Assembly (NCBI RefSeq): GCF_002013895.1
Contig: NZ_MAFQ01000006.1
Coordinates: 372,001 to 436,000, forward strand
DNA length: 64,000 nt
DNA from: Mycobacteroides franklinii
Lineage (GTDB): Bacteria; Actinomycetota; Actinomycetes; Mycobacteriales; Mycobacteriaceae
Direction of reading: 5' to 3'
Shown here: positions 7,801-15,971 of the stretch, piece by piece
Layout of the letters: every line of letters starts with the position of its first letter
How positions within the stretch are numbered: the first letter of the stretch is position 1
Notes under the pieces: model-generated
What the model saw: only the letters and a program-made list of their open reading frames with translations
Databases searched by the model: none
Told to the model about the DNA's origin: nothing
Position numbers and translations under genes: made by a program

Positions 7801-8998
7801 TCAGCGTACGTCGATCTTCATCCGCGACGCACGACACGGTCATGCCCTCCACCGGGCCGATATCCGTCACACAGGGTGCTGCGGCGAGGAATGGACGTAG
7901 CTGTGGTGCGCAGGTCTCCCGGATGAAATTGACGGTCAGCGCCTCGACATGTGACGTCCTGTTGATGGCCAAATACATTCGGCGGTACTGCTCCTCACGG
8001 AGCCACCGGCGCCGCGAAGCCTTGACATAGTCACGATCAAGGGCGCGCACAACATCCTGTACCGATGCAAAGGCAGGGAAGCAGACCGGATGCGCGATGG
8101 AGTTGACCAGGCAGGTTGCCACACTGAGGTCGGGCTCCCCGAACCTGTTGTCCACCGCGTGAACCAGCAGAGTCTGTGTGCCCTGTCGCAAACTGGCGTC
8201 CACTGCGACCGAAGCCGCGGCCACCAGGATGTTCAACGGCACCCGCTTAGCCTCGGCCAGCGCATCGAGTGCATCGAATTCCTTGCCGGACAGGGTAACC
8301 GACTCCTGCAGCACACCCTTGGCGGCGCCGGATGGCCCGGTGCCGAGGCCTTGTCCGTGCGCGGTGTATTGCGCCGCGTCGGCGAGTTCAGTTTGGATCG
8401 CCGCACCAAAACGTTGCAGGGACTCGTCTGCCTTGGCAGCCTCACGGCGGTGCGCTGCCACAAGATTCGCCAGTCCGTCACTGGCACAAGGGGGTTTGAC
8501 TTCCTCGCTTGTCGAGAGGAATCTGCCAAGGTCTGCTTCGATAACACCAATGGCGCCGCCGTCGAGCAGGAGATGGTGTGCCTGGATATCGAGGCCCACC
8601 ACCCGCGCGTCAGCGCCGGTGCGCACGGTGTAATGCACGAGCGGCTTTACCGCGAGGCCGGTGGACCACCGGCTCACCAGCTCGCCCGCGGTCCGTGCGG
8701 TCAGGCCCTCTGCGTCCGCAGCAACCGAGACAATGTCGCCGAACTCTAACCGTTGCATCAGTTCCGGATGGTGCAGATCGGCTGACACTGGTTCTAGGAC
8801 ACACAACTGCACCGGGTTGGCGGCTATTGCCCCTTCCAGCGCGGACAGAAACACCGATAGCTCGATCGGGTGAAACCGAAAACTCTTCCCAATCAGGTAC
8901 AACCCGGGATCATCGGCCTGTACCGCGCCGTTGTACATGTTCTGCTGTGAAAGGCTCATCGGCACGCGGTCCACGCGGGGTTCGACGGCCACGGTCAT
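4841..8998 (-). CDS. nrp: Single-module NRPS with terminal reductase (C-A-T-R), isonitrile lipopeptide synthetase
   Basis: 1385 residues in the order condensation (about 10-440, HHLLLDG at 141-147), adenylation (about 470-940, TSGSTGEPK; core 5 reads YDPTE rather than YGPTE and core 7 reads TAD rather than TGD), carrier domain (about 980-1050, GIGSLDLI with the phosphopantetheine serine) and thioester reductase (about 1085-1385, GASGIVGTG and YAASK). The reductase would release the product as an aldehyde or alcohol. M. tuberculosis Nrp (Rv0101, about 2500 residues) has two modules; this protein has one, like Streptomyces ScoA. It should condense isonitrile-bearing acyl-ACP with one amino acid, often lysine or ornithine in known relatives; specificity was not deduced. 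Start ATG overlaps the ACP stop (ATGA). Confidence 0.92.
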   Translation of the reverse strand: MTVAVEPRVDRVPMSLSQQNMYNGAVQADDPGLYLIGKSFRFHPIELSVFLSALEGAIAANPVQLCVLEPVSADLHHPELMQRLEFGDIVSVAADAEGLTARTAGELVSRWSTGLAVKPLVHYTVRTGADARVVGLDIQAHHLLLDGGAIGVIEADLGRFLSTSEEVKPPCASDGLANLVAAHRREAAKADESLQRFGAAIQTELADAAQYTAHGQGLGTGPSGAAKGVLQESVTLSGKEFDALDALAEAKRVPLNILVAAASVAVDASLRQGTQTLLVHAVDNRFGEPDLSVATCLVNSIAHPVCFPAFASVQDVVRALDRDYVKASRRRWLREEQYRRMYLAINRTSHVEALTVNFIRETCAPQLRPFLAAAPCVTDIGPVEGMTVSCVADEDRRTLTLSIWHRSDLPSASAHQWVAERIAAALGSMEAMWQLPIAMTVNEWFGIGADGARRRGDDRAHATGLPAWFLDTGGEVARFVRRRAFVEPWIAWLIAACVVPGDIVVCADDDTDKTVDLLIACHLIGCGYSVCESTEELAARSDSIAQHGRGVTVRVVDTAISVPVVLDASLRELVTERMEQVARDDALADSTAYIMATSGSTGEPKLVPVSHGALALFARAASSAYGWRTQDSILQCAPLTSDISVEEIFGAAVCGARVVRSRGMKSGDLRALVSDIREFRPTLLDLPTAVWHLLCEDPEALAVVGASDLRQVVVGGEAIRPGAVDMWVKSADTSGISLISSYDPTETTVVVTYLPVADADDIDRLRVGLPIVPNTVFVAFGEIVVVGEPVSAGYLGMQSESFGVVNAPDGEARRAFATADRVVFDEDGFPTFAGRRDAIVKISGKRVDTAAIIGRISEDPAVADAYAAAHNGALAVWFQACNGLQHHELAGRIRRLLVSLGVSSFFVIDVPSIPRKPNGKVDRDVLRTMAEFVDAVPDEADAAETAAGLARIWSEHLGRQVRAGSSLLAEGIGSLDLIRILPATRQYLGRELSVLDLISADSATYLVAAGTAVDELAALDTAADIGADLDRIAIARDAKTSCGSDSRSTDGGPIMVLGASGIVGTGFARATLDLKREGALRPEVILVTRSELPDCEPWSALKDVVGVKVLHVGSEFHPGMLDELIRRTGAHTLVNCIGNTNVLAPYRDIRDANVEWVSGAVAACTARGVRLIHMSTFVVNADPAVAQVTDPREAVYPYAASKALAELVVAAAPGELDFTLVRLPRVLGEVSQLGDGADILVSFVDACIALRACPSVALTEEVTTGDVAARSILGMAGESSALGRGVTVLRGMSVSYAEFLGGFGLEELGLSEWKRLLDRSDWATQNPGRWSVLDAWAGLGMRLGSRSYADYLAGFRTISLDTAPVAELCALPESIRDLLTQEFSR

Positions 8999-9246
8999 GT
9001 GACGCCCTCCGGCTGAGCGTGCTCCAGTACCTCGGCCCACCCTGCGATGGAAAGATCTGAAACCAAACGCTTCTGCAGCTCCGAGCCGCGAGTCACGCCC
9101 AGCTGCTTCATCAACAGCACGAATCGGACCGAGTCCAGACCCAGCTCCCGGAGATCGGTCAAGTCGCCATCGAAGAGTTCGGATTCCGAGATGTACAGCA
9201 CCTCGCACACCGCAGCCAGAATCAGGTCTCGCGTGGTTTCAGACAC
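8995..9246 (-). CDS. Acyl carrier protein of the isonitrile cluster (Rv0100/ScoB-like)
   Basis: An 83-residue carrier protein with the phosphopantetheine attachment serine in LRELGLDSVRF (about residue 39). It should hold the short or medium beta-unsaturated acyl chain loaded by FadD10 while glycine is added at the beta position and converted to an isonitrile, and then hand the acyl group to the NRPS condensation domain. The GTG start lies inside the fadD10 stop region (8-nt overlap) and its own TGA overlaps the NRPS ATG, so translation is coupled on both sides. Length is close to Rv0100 (78 residues). Confidence 0.9.
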   Translation of the reverse strand: MSETTRDLILAAVCEVLYISESELFDGDLTDLRELGLDSVRFVLLMKQLGVTRGSELQKRLVSDLSIAGWAEVLEHAQPEGVT

Positions 9247-10756
9247 GTGCCTGTGCCCCGTTCAGCGAGGCAGACAACGACGAGCGCATCACCTTGCCGG
9301 ACTTTGTCCGAGGGATGTCCTCGACAACGACGATGGTCGACGGCCTGGCCATCGACTCCGACTCATGCCGATATCTGGCCGCGATCCGCCGCTTCAACTC
9401 GGCCGTACTCTGCCCATCGAGTTGTGCGTCGGACACCACGGCCAACCCGACCAGCGCGCCGAATTCCTCATCCGGTATCTCGTAACACGCCGCTTCACGC
9501 ACGCCCGCAACATCTTCGGCAATTCGGTCGACCTCGTCCGGTACCACGTTGACGCCACCGGAGATGATCATCTCCGACGAGCGACCCCTGATGTAAAAGA
9601 ATCCGTCATCGCGGCGCTCCACCAAATCACCGGTGTTCACCCATCCGTCGGCCAGTACCTCACGGGTGCGATCGGAATCTCCCCAGTACCCCAGCATGTT
9701 GGCGGGCGATTTGATCCACAACGTGCCGAAAGATGCAGAGGCGGCACCCGCCGCCGGCCCGCCGGACCCTTCGCCCGAAAGATAGGTCTGTACGCCCGGA
9801 TACGGGCGCCCGACCGCACCTTCTTCGATCCTGGCAATCGACTCGCCGTCGGTCGGCAGACACAATGCGGTACAGCCTGTTTCACTCAGTCCGTAGACCT
9901 GTGCCGTCCGCACCCCGGTCGCCTCGATAAATCGCACATCGGCAGGGATCGCGCGCGAACCACCGTAGGCAATGAAGCGCAACGCGGGAAGGCAGGTGCC
10001 AGTCAGCTTGAGCTCCGACACCAATCTGGTCAGGAGAGTGGGCACCAGACACGCGGTGGCCACGTCGTTGTCGACAAGCAACTCTCGCAGTGAGGCACCG
10101 CGTTCACCACCGGTGACGCATGCGGCACCGTGCATCAACCCGTTGAGGATCCACCACAGCCCGCCGATATGCGTAGCGGGCAACGGCGAGTAAGTCGTTT
10201 CTCCTGCCACCCAATCGATCCAGCTCAGTCCCTCGTCATGCAGGATGTCCGGGATGGCGAAGAACGTGCGATTGGCAAGCAGCACGGCCTTCGGTTCACC
10301 CGTTGTGCCGCTGGTGAAGATCATGGCAAGGGCATCGTCGGCTCCGCTTTCCGCCTCGGCCGCCGAGAAATCCGAGTCACCGCTCGCGTGATGACGGGTG
10401 GTGTCGTTGTCGGCTGCACTCGGAACGATCGCGGCCGGCTGGGTTATCTCGCAGAACCGCGCGATGGTCGCCTGGGGCAGGGCATTGTCGACCATGACCG
10501 CGATTGCTCCGACCCGTGCGCAGGCCAGTACCCAAAGGTACGTCTGGGGCCCATTGTCAGAGAGGACCACGACACGAGAACCCGGCGTGACCGACTCGGC
10601 GCGAAGTGTCACGGCGAGGCGCTCAACCGTGCCGACGAGCTCACCGTAACTAACGGCATCGGTACCGTCGCTGCGGCGCAGCGCAATTGACTCCGGTTGT
10701 ATACGGGCCTGTTCGAGGATCCGTTCCAGCACAGTGGGCGGCGGTGACTGAGACAT
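9239..10756 (-). CDS. fadD10: Fatty acyl-ACP ligase FadD10-like (ScoC-like)
   Basis: A 505-residue ANL-superfamily adenylating enzyme. The P-loop is TSGTTGEPKAV, the A5-like block is QVYGLSETG, the hinge region is YIRGRSSEMIISGG, and the C-terminal catalytic lysine is in RTKSGKVMR. FadD10 (Rv0099) transfers fatty acids to its partner ACP rather than to CoA, and the ACP gene overlaps this one, which fits. ATG at 10754-10756; 29 bp separate it from the FcoT stop. Overall length and gene order match Rv0099 in the M. tuberculosis cluster. Confidence 0.92.
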   Translation of the reverse strand: MSQSPPPTVLERILEQARIQPESIALRRSDGTDAVSYGELVGTVERLAVTLRAESVTPGSRVVVLSDNGPQTYLWVLACARVGAIAVMVDNALPQATIARFCEITQPAAIVPSAADNDTTRHHASGDSDFSAAEAESGADDALAMIFTSGTTGEPKAVLLANRTFFAIPDILHDEGLSWIDWVAGETTYSPLPATHIGGLWWILNGLMHGAACVTGGERGASLRELLVDNDVATACLVPTLLTRLVSELKLTGTCLPALRFIAYGGSRAIPADVRFIEATGVRTAQVYGLSETGCTALCLPTDGESIARIEEGAVGRPYPGVQTYLSGEGSGGPAAGAASASFGTLWIKSPANMLGYWGDSDRTREVLADGWVNTGDLVERRDDGFFYIRGRSSEMIISGGVNVVPDEVDRIAEDVAGVREAACYEIPDEEFGALVGLAVVSDAQLDGQSTAELKRRIAARYRHESESMARPSTIVVVEDIPRTKSGKVMRSSLSASLNGAQARV

Positions 10757-10785
10757 GACGGTGGCGATGCGCTTCCTGTCGAGGG

Positions 10786-11340
10786 TTACGGGATGTTGAG
10801 GACCGCGATATCGAACTCTCCTGTCGCGGATCCTCCATCCTGATCCCAGAATTCGATGGTGCTGTGGAACTGGAGATAGCGCCATGACCGGTCGACGATG
10901 TGGAAGTCGCGGGCCTGCAGGCGTGCGGAGAACTGCTGCGCGTTGACCAGCCGCCGAAACCTCGACGATGTGCTCTTGATCAGCATGCTGGCGAGTTGGT
11001 TCTGGCAATAGTCGTCGATGGACCAGCCCCGGAATGCCCAGATGTCGTCGTTGACAACACCTTGCGCGAACGCGCAGTACGCCAGCTGGTTGAAGCACAG
11101 CACCAACTCCACGGCATTGAAGTGCCCTGTGCTTCGGATGTACGCGGACTCGTCGATCGCGAAGTTGCCCTGCGCGTGCACTGCGTCAGAGGTGATTCCG
11201 TATTGAGCATCGTTCAGGTAGCGGCATCCCTTGTACGAATACGGCTCGAGGACTCTGCTGAGCAGCGCCTCGGACATCGGGGCCATACCCGCCGAAGGCA
11301 GACCGGTCTGGACCGACAGCGTCGCCGCGACCGCACTCAC
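10786..11340 (-). CDS. fcoT: FcoT/ScoD-like thioesterase-fold enzyme (Rv0098 homologue)
   Basis: 184 residues against 183 for Rv0098. Hot-dog-fold proteins of this type were first described as a fatty acyl-CoA thioesterase; in the Streptomyces counterpart the enzyme adds glycine to the beta carbon of an enoyl-ACP, the step before isonitrile formation. Blocks such as LNDAQYGITSDAVHAQGNF and FHIVDRSWRYLQFH are characteristic of the family as I remember it. The GTG start overlaps the upstream oxygenase stop (GTGA), which I prefer to the longer in-frame start that would lie within the oxygenase gene. Confidence 0.88.
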   Translation of the reverse strand: MSAVAATLSVQTGLPSAGMAPMSEALLSRVLEPYSYKGCRYLNDAQYGITSDAVHAQGNFAIDESAYIRSTGHFNAVELVLCFNQLAYCAFAQGVVNDDIWAFRGWSIDDYCQNQLASMLIKSTSSRFRRLVNAQQFSARLQARDFHIVDRSWRYLQFHSTIEFWDQDGGSATGEFDIAVLNIP

Positions 11341-12206
11341 GCCGCGAATCCCGGCGTCTCGAGCCCGTCCAGCATGGTCAGGCGGTAGGTCGTCAACGTA
11401 CCCGATGCCGTCCCATGCTTTGCACGATGTACCAGAGATCGGTTGTCCCACAGAACAATATCCCCAACCTCATAGTGCTGAGCGTGGATGAACGGGGACG
11501 CATAATCGGAGTCGAGCTGCCCCGACGCTTCGAGGAGCTGCTGAAGCAACTCCGCGTCCAGAAGCTTTCCGGCCCCGTCCTCGATGGTCTCGGTGCCCGC
11601 CTCGCAGATGTAGAGGATCTCTTTCCCGGTCTTCGGGTGCTGGATCACCGTCGGCCACTTCTGCGGAGGCGTGGTGCGCTCGATCTCGGCCAGGATTTCC
11701 CCGATAGGCCGGTACACGTCACTCGGCCGAATCTTGATGTAGCGGCGCGGGGTATGTGTGCTGAATGTCCCCAACGCTGCTTCCTTTGTCTGTGCGGGCA
11801 GCGATTCCCACACCTTGTTGAGGTCGATGAAGTAGGTACCGCGGTCGAGCCCCGGAACTGCTAACGGCAACACCATCGAGAAGGCAAAGGGCTTCGGCAT
11901 GAACATGTAGTCGACGTGCCAGAACGCACCGGTCCGCGGAACGCCTTGGCCTTCTTCGGTGGAAGACACGAAGATCTCGGGATGGTCCTGGTGGTGATAG
12001 ACAGGCTCGTAGTAGGGCACGATCTCGCCGATCAACCGCCCGAGCTGGATGAATTGCTCGGGGGATGGGTGCACGTCCTTGAGGACGACGAGCTTGTGCC
12101 GATAGACGAGTTCGCGGATCTCCTCGGTGGTGATGCCGTCCAGGTTCCCCGGATCAATTCCGGTGACCTGCGCCCCCAGTCCCTCGCCCTTCACGTTGAG
12201 CGTCAT
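11337..12206 (-). CDS. Fe(II)/2-oxoglutarate-dependent isonitrile-forming oxygenase (Rv0097/ScoE-like)
   Basis: 289 residues, the same length as Rv0097. A TauD-type jelly-roll dioxygenase: WHVDYMF supplies the HxD iron ligands and SLVHRAKHG the distal histidine, followed by RLTM where the 2-oxoglutarate-binding arginine is expected. ScoE and Rv0097 convert an N-carboxymethyl-3-aminoacyl group to a 3-isocyanoacyl group by oxidative decarboxylation; this gene most likely does the same. It is the first gene of the operon. I chose ATG 12204-12206, which has GGGAG just upstream, over a longer in-frame start at 12356 that would consume the promoter region. Confidence 0.9.
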   Translation of the reverse strand: MTLNVKGEGLGAQVTGIDPGNLDGITTEEIRELVYRHKLVVLKDVHPSPEQFIQLGRLIGEIVPYYEPVYHHQDHPEIFVSSTEEGQGVPRTGAFWHVDYMFMPKPFAFSMVLPLAVPGLDRGTYFIDLNKVWESLPAQTKEAALGTFSTHTPRRYIKIRPSDVYRPIGEILAEIERTTPPQKWPTVIQHPKTGKEILYICEAGTETIEDGAGKLLDAELLQQLLEASGQLDSDYASPFIHAQHYEVGDIVLWDNRSLVHRAKHGTASGTLTTYRLTMLDGLETPGFAA

Positions 12207-12413
12207 CGACTCCCTAACCTTCTCGCGGATATGACTAACTAATGCGACTAAGGGAGCAGTCGATCCGGGAGTGCGAAAAGTTCCCACCGAAATGAGGGGC
12301 GGTTTCGCGCAGTGGGTAAATCGTTGGAAAACAATGCGATTAGTGGTCGACGTCACGCCACCGGCGAGGAACCAGTCAGGTCGTCGACCGACGGGCCGGC
12401 CAGCCGAAGAGCG
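12207..12413 (-). promoter_or_regulatory. Promoter region of the isonitrile/PE5/EsxGH operon
   Basis: A 207-bp gap upstream of the first gene of the operon that holds no convincing reading frame. On the minus strand, about 20-45 nt before the start, TTAGTC is followed by TTAGTTAGTCA, a short repeated motif that may be part of a promoter or operator. I cannot assign a -10 box or regulator with confidence. Confidence 0.35.
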
Positions 12414-13397
12414 TCATTCGGCGTCGGTACCCGATGCCGTCGAGTTCTCAAGCGACCGCTTGAGCACCTCTGACGGATCGCCCTGATCGGGGTGAAGCTC
12501 GTTCCCGCCGCTGCCGCCGCTGGTAGGAATCCGATCAGGTCCGATCGGATTCGGTGCCTGGGTGGGCTGACCGGGGCTCTGCCCCTCCTGGGTCGGCTGG
12601 CCCGGTTGCTGACCAGGCTGAGAGTTCTGGTCGCCTCCACTTTGGCCGTTGCCGCCGCCCTGACCACCACTGCCAGCCTGGTCATTGCCACCGCCCTGGC
12701 CACCACTACCGCCCTGGCCGTTGTCTCCACCCTGACCTCCACCGCCTCCGCCACCACCGTCAGACGGCGATGGCGAGGGCGATGGTGATGTCGTAGGAGT
12801 CGGTGAGGTCGAGGTCGCCGGCGGACCCTTCAGCTTGTCCAGTAATCGTTGTTCAGTTCCGTTGAGGTGCTTGCGAACCTCTTCGTCGGGTTCACTCGTG
12901 GTGTCAAAGCAGCCCGCCGGAGCCTCCCTGGTGACGACGAGGGCTTCCTGCCAAAATCTCTTGGCTTCGTCTCGCTTCCGGTCGGCGGACTTGAGGTCGC
13001 CCCGCGTCTCCAGGACAACTTCCAGGTTGATCCGCACCGGACAGGACTTGGCGGGATCCACTCGCGTGAGCGACTCCTTGAATTCGGTCTCCGCTTCCCC
13101 GAGCTTGCCCTCCAGGACGTACCGGTCGCCTTCGGTGAGGTAGGCCTTGTACGAATCGATGATGTTCCACGACTTGAGAAGTCGGACATCGTCGCGCAGC
13201 GAGTACGAGTCATAGCCAAGGTAGTGCGACTGTGCGGCGTACCCCGTGCTCACCATGACAATGAGCTTCACCGCGAGCGCCAGCAACAACAATGCGGGCA
13301 ATACCGAGAGGGCCACCAGTCTGCGTCGCAGCACCTTCCGGCGCGGCCCGTCGCTAAAGAACCGTCGCACCGCGTCAAGAATCACCCGGGGGGTCAC
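12414..13397 (-). CDS. Membrane-anchored protein with Gly/Gln-rich tail, last gene of MoxR-VWA operon
   Basis: 327 residues. A basic N-terminus is followed by one membrane segment (about 29-49). Next comes an extracytoplasmic helical region of about 150 residues containing YKAYLTEGDRYVLEGKLGEAETEF, which reads like a TPR-type repeat. The last third is low-complexity: a Ser/Pro/Thr run, then GGQGG-type repeats and a Pro/Gln-rich tail. BatB/BatC-like TPR proteins accompany MoxR-VWA systems in other bacteria, so this is likely the structural partner of the VWA proteins. Its start overlaps the upstream stop by 4 nt. Confidence 0.7.
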   Translation of the reverse strand: MTPRVILDAVRRFFSDGPRRKVLRRRLVALSVLPALLLLALAVKLIVMVSTGYAAQSHYLGYDSYSLRDDVRLLKSWNIIDSYKAYLTEGDRYVLEGKLGEAETEFKESLTRVDPAKSCPVRINLEVVLETRGDLKSADRKRDEAKRFWQEALVVTREAPAGCFDTTSEPDEEVRKHLNGTEQRLLDKLKGPPATSTSPTPTTSPSPSPSPSDGGGGGGGGQGGDNGQGGSGGQGGGNDQAGSGGQGGGNGQSGGDQNSQPGQQPGQPTQEGQSPGQPTQAPNPIGPDRIPTSGGSGGNELHPDQGDPSEVLKRSLENSTASGTDAE

Positions 13398-14446
13398 GTC
13401 GGCCCCACCTTCGTGATGCGCGACGTACGGTATTCACGGACCATCGCGAACAGCTCGTAGAACATCAGAGCCATCGCGATGCCGGTGAAGACCCAGTAGA
13501 ACTCGGTCCTGTTTCCGGGAAGTGACACCGACCGCTGCTCGCTCGTGCTCGCCGACGGATCCAGTCCCGGAATCACCGGGGCGATCGAATCACCCTGCAA
13601 CCGATGGACATATCGCACGTGGAGCTGGTCCGCGATGTCTTTGAGGGACTGCTCGTCGAGAACGGACAGGAACGGGCCTGTGCCTGCGGCGTTCTGGAAG
13701 TATGTCTTGTCTCCGTTGGCCGTGAGCTGGCTGGCCACCTTGCCGCCTTCGGGCGTCCCATAGCCAAGTACCGCGCCCCCGTCGACAAGGTCGGCGGGGA
13801 TGTCGAACTTCTTGGCGGGCTCACGCGATGCACCCGCGCCCTCCCCGAGGTAGAACACGACGTTGCTTGAACCCGGGTACTGTCGGCGCGCCAACTCGAG
13901 TTGTCTCTTGAGCTCGCCGTCGGCGGCCGCGACGCCGACACGGTATACCGAGTCCGGTTCGGAGACATACGCCGAGTAACCCGTGAGTAGCGCCTTGAGG
14001 CTCCAAATATCTTCAGAAAGTGGCCAATCCACCCGAGCACTCGTCGCGAACGAGGTGATGGAGAACCGGCCTTGCGCGTACTGGTTGACGATGGCATCCA
14101 TATCCGAACGAATGCCCGCCATCCGGAACTGCCCGTTGCCATAGTCTTCGGCCCGGGAATTGATGGACCGATCGACAACGAAAAAGACATTGACGTTGCT
14201 GTTAGCTGCCGCAACGGCATTCGATTCGGTGAGGACATGCGCGTTGGGCTCGGTCCCGGGCCGGGCCGCGGCGGCGAACACACAGACGATGGCCAGCGTC
14301 AACAGACTCCAGCGCAGAACCACCTTGCGTTCGCTACCGCCACCCACCACCACCAAAACTCGATACAGCGTGTACATGCGTAGTGCGACGATCACGACCG
14401 CCAACACGATGAAGATCCACCATGGCAGCACGGGCTGGAAGGTCAT
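13394..14446 (-). CDS. VWA-domain membrane protein (BatA-like)
   Basis: 350 residues. Two N-terminal membrane segments (about 9-30 and 44-62) and one C-terminal segment (about 316-336) bracket a von Willebrand A domain. The domain starts with VFFVVDRSINS, a DxSxS MIDAS motif whose tail suggests metal binding. The domain continues with FSITSFATSARVDWPL and VVFYLGEGAG. In MoxR systems such proteins are the presumed clients or adaptors acted on by the AAA+ ATPase at the membrane. Overlaps both neighbours by 4 nt. Confidence 0.8.
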   Translation of the reverse strand: MTFQPVLPWWIFIVLAVVIVALRMYTLYRVLVVVGGGSERKVVLRWSLLTLAIVCVFAAAARPGTEPNAHVLTESNAVAAANSNVNVFFVVDRSINSRAEDYGNGQFRMAGIRSDMDAIVNQYAQGRFSITSFATSARVDWPLSEDIWSLKALLTGYSAYVSEPDSVYRVGVAAADGELKRQLELARRQYPGSSNVVFYLGEGAGASREPAKKFDIPADLVDGGAVLGYGTPEGGKVASQLTANGDKTYFQNAAGTGPFLSVLDEQSLKDIADQLHVRYVHRLQGDSIAPVIPGLDPSASTSEQRSVSLPGNRTEFYWVFTGIAMALMFYELFAMVREYRTSRITKVGPT

Positions 14447-15507
14447 CGGCGCACCCCCGCCAGGGCAGTGGCGAAGACCACCGCGATCGCTAGCGCGATC
14501 ACCAGGATGACGTTCGGTCGGTCCTGCACCTTCTGGACGTAAATTGTTCCGTCGGACTGGGTGATCACCGGAGGGTTGGAGCGGATCTCATCGAGATGGC
14601 CCCGGAAGGTCTTGTCGATACCGGCCTGCTCGGCCGCGCTACTGGTCTTCGTGCCCTGCAGATACGTGATGAATCGGCCACCGCTGCCCTCGGCCAGTCG
14701 CTTCACCGCGCCACCTTCTTCGGCGGCGGTGGGGGTCAGAACATTCAGCTGGATTTGCGCTGTTCTGGTCAGCTCCGCCAGCTTGTCATCGGCGTAGATC
14801 GGGCGCGCTTGTCGCTGCTCGGCGGTGGGCCCCAGGAAGATGACCGAACGGCGATGCTCACTGGGCTTGGTGAAACCGGGAAATCCGGTCATACACAAGG
14901 CAAGAGCATCGTTGACCGTGCGGGCGTAGTCCGTGTAGGCCACCCCGCGGGAGAATTCCTGCCGACCGCGCTGCAGCGCCTTGCTGTCCTCGGGCCCGGG
15001 TTTGTCCGTACCTGCCAAGGCGCCCAGTCCGCCGAAATAACCGAGCCGGTCTTGCAGGTAGGTGTTGTCTCCCGTCATGGGGATGACCCGTAGTGTGGCC
15101 GAGGTCAAGGCCAGTCGTTGGGTATCGAAGCCCTTTGCCTGATCGCGGAAGTAGTTCAGCAGTTCCGAAACATCATGGGCAGCAGGGTCGTACGCCACGC
15201 ACAGGCTGATGTCCTCCGGGTGTGCCCGGTTGATTTGGGCGGCCGTCGCCTCGCTACTTACCGGCCGTGCGGTGGCGAAGATCGCGGCGAGCAGGAATGC
15301 CGTGGCCGCAATCGCGATGGCTGCCAGCATGATCCGATATCTACGGTATGCGCGTACATATTCGGGGAGCTGGGTAAGCCGCTGCACCCAAGCCAGCGGA
15401 CGCAGGCTGCGTGGCCGCTGGCGCATAGGCCAGAAGTAGGCGAGCAGCGCAATCGCCACCAGCAGAACCAACCCGCCGATGACAACGAACCACCATCTCA
15501 GTTCCAT
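14443..15507 (-). CDS. Membrane protein with degenerate VWA-like domain
   Basis: 354 residues with the same plan as its downstream neighbour: two N-terminal membrane segments (about 7-27, 60-80), a large extracytoplasmic part and one C-terminal segment (about 332-350). The central fold resembles a VWA domain (ISLCVAYDPAAHDVSELLNYF, RRSVIFLGPTAEQ), but the DxSxS metal site is missing, so it may be a structural partner of the intact VWA protein. The pair suggests a BatA/BatB-like heteromer. Function not known. Confidence 0.7.
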   Translation of the reverse strand: MELRWWFVVIGGLVLLVAIALLAYFWPMRQRPRSLRPLAWVQRLTQLPEYVRAYRRYRIMLAAIAIAATAFLLAAIFATARPVSSEATAAQINRAHPEDISLCVAYDPAAHDVSELLNYFRDQAKGFDTQRLALTSATLRVIPMTGDNTYLQDRLGYFGGLGALAGTDKPGPEDSKALQRGRQEFSRGVAYTDYARTVNDALALCMTGFPGFTKPSEHRRSVIFLGPTAEQRQARPIYADDKLAELTRTAQIQLNVLTPTAAEEGGAVKRLAEGSGGRFITYLQGTKTSSAAEQAGIDKTFRGHLDEIRSNPPVITQSDGTIYVQKVQDRPNVILVIALAIAVVFATALAGVRR

Positions 15508-15971
15508 GACTGGATCACACCCCGAACCGCTGCCGCCGTCGCCGCGACATTGGTGTCATCGCCGATCTCGAACTGACCCGAGTACAGCTGCGCCACCACC
15601 GGAGCCGCCCCTGCCGCGCCACTGTGCGCTACTTCTCCCAACGACATGTACGGCGCGCGCACACCGGTACGCATATAGATGAAGGTGCGCAGCACGCGGC
15701 TCATCGCGCCGTGCGCCTGCCGCGAACTCAACGCTCCGGCATCGTGCTCCTTGCGGACGTTGTCGATGGCCGCACTGAACTTGCGGCGTAGTACGCGCGC
15801 GGTGATGTCCCGGATCACCGGAATGGTGCGCAGCTTCTCCACCGGCAGTGTCCATACGAAAACACCTACGCACCATCCGATTACCAACAGCATCAGGATG
15901 ATTCCGAACACCAGCCACAGCACCGAGTACGGCAGTGGCGCCACTATCCATCTCAGATAGTCATTTGGCAC
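15498..15971 (-). CDS. Small membrane protein of MoxR operon
   Basis: 157 residues with one clear membrane segment (about 13-40) and a cytoplasmic helical domain (DITARVLRRKFSAAIDNVRKEH, SSRQAHGAMSRVLRTFIYMRTG). It occupies the place where MoxR operons often encode a DUF4381-like protein, but I do not recognise the family. It overlaps the DUF58 gene by 11 nt and the next gene by 10 nt, so it is part of the same operon. Confidence 0.65.
   Translation of the reverse strand: MPNDYLRWIVAPLPYSVLWLVFGIILMLLVIGWCVGVFVWTLPVEKLRTIPVIRDITARVLRRKFSAAIDNVRKEHDAGALSSRQAHGAMSRVLRTFIYMRTGVRAPYMSLGEVAHSGAAGAAPVVAQLYSGQFEIGDDTNVAATAAAVRGVIQSWN

Noticed and set aside
12640..12760. Short tandem repeats resembling a CRISPR or minisatellite
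   Set aside because: They are in-frame GGQGG-type codon repeats in the tail of a membrane protein, with no conserved palindromic repeat or unique spacers.
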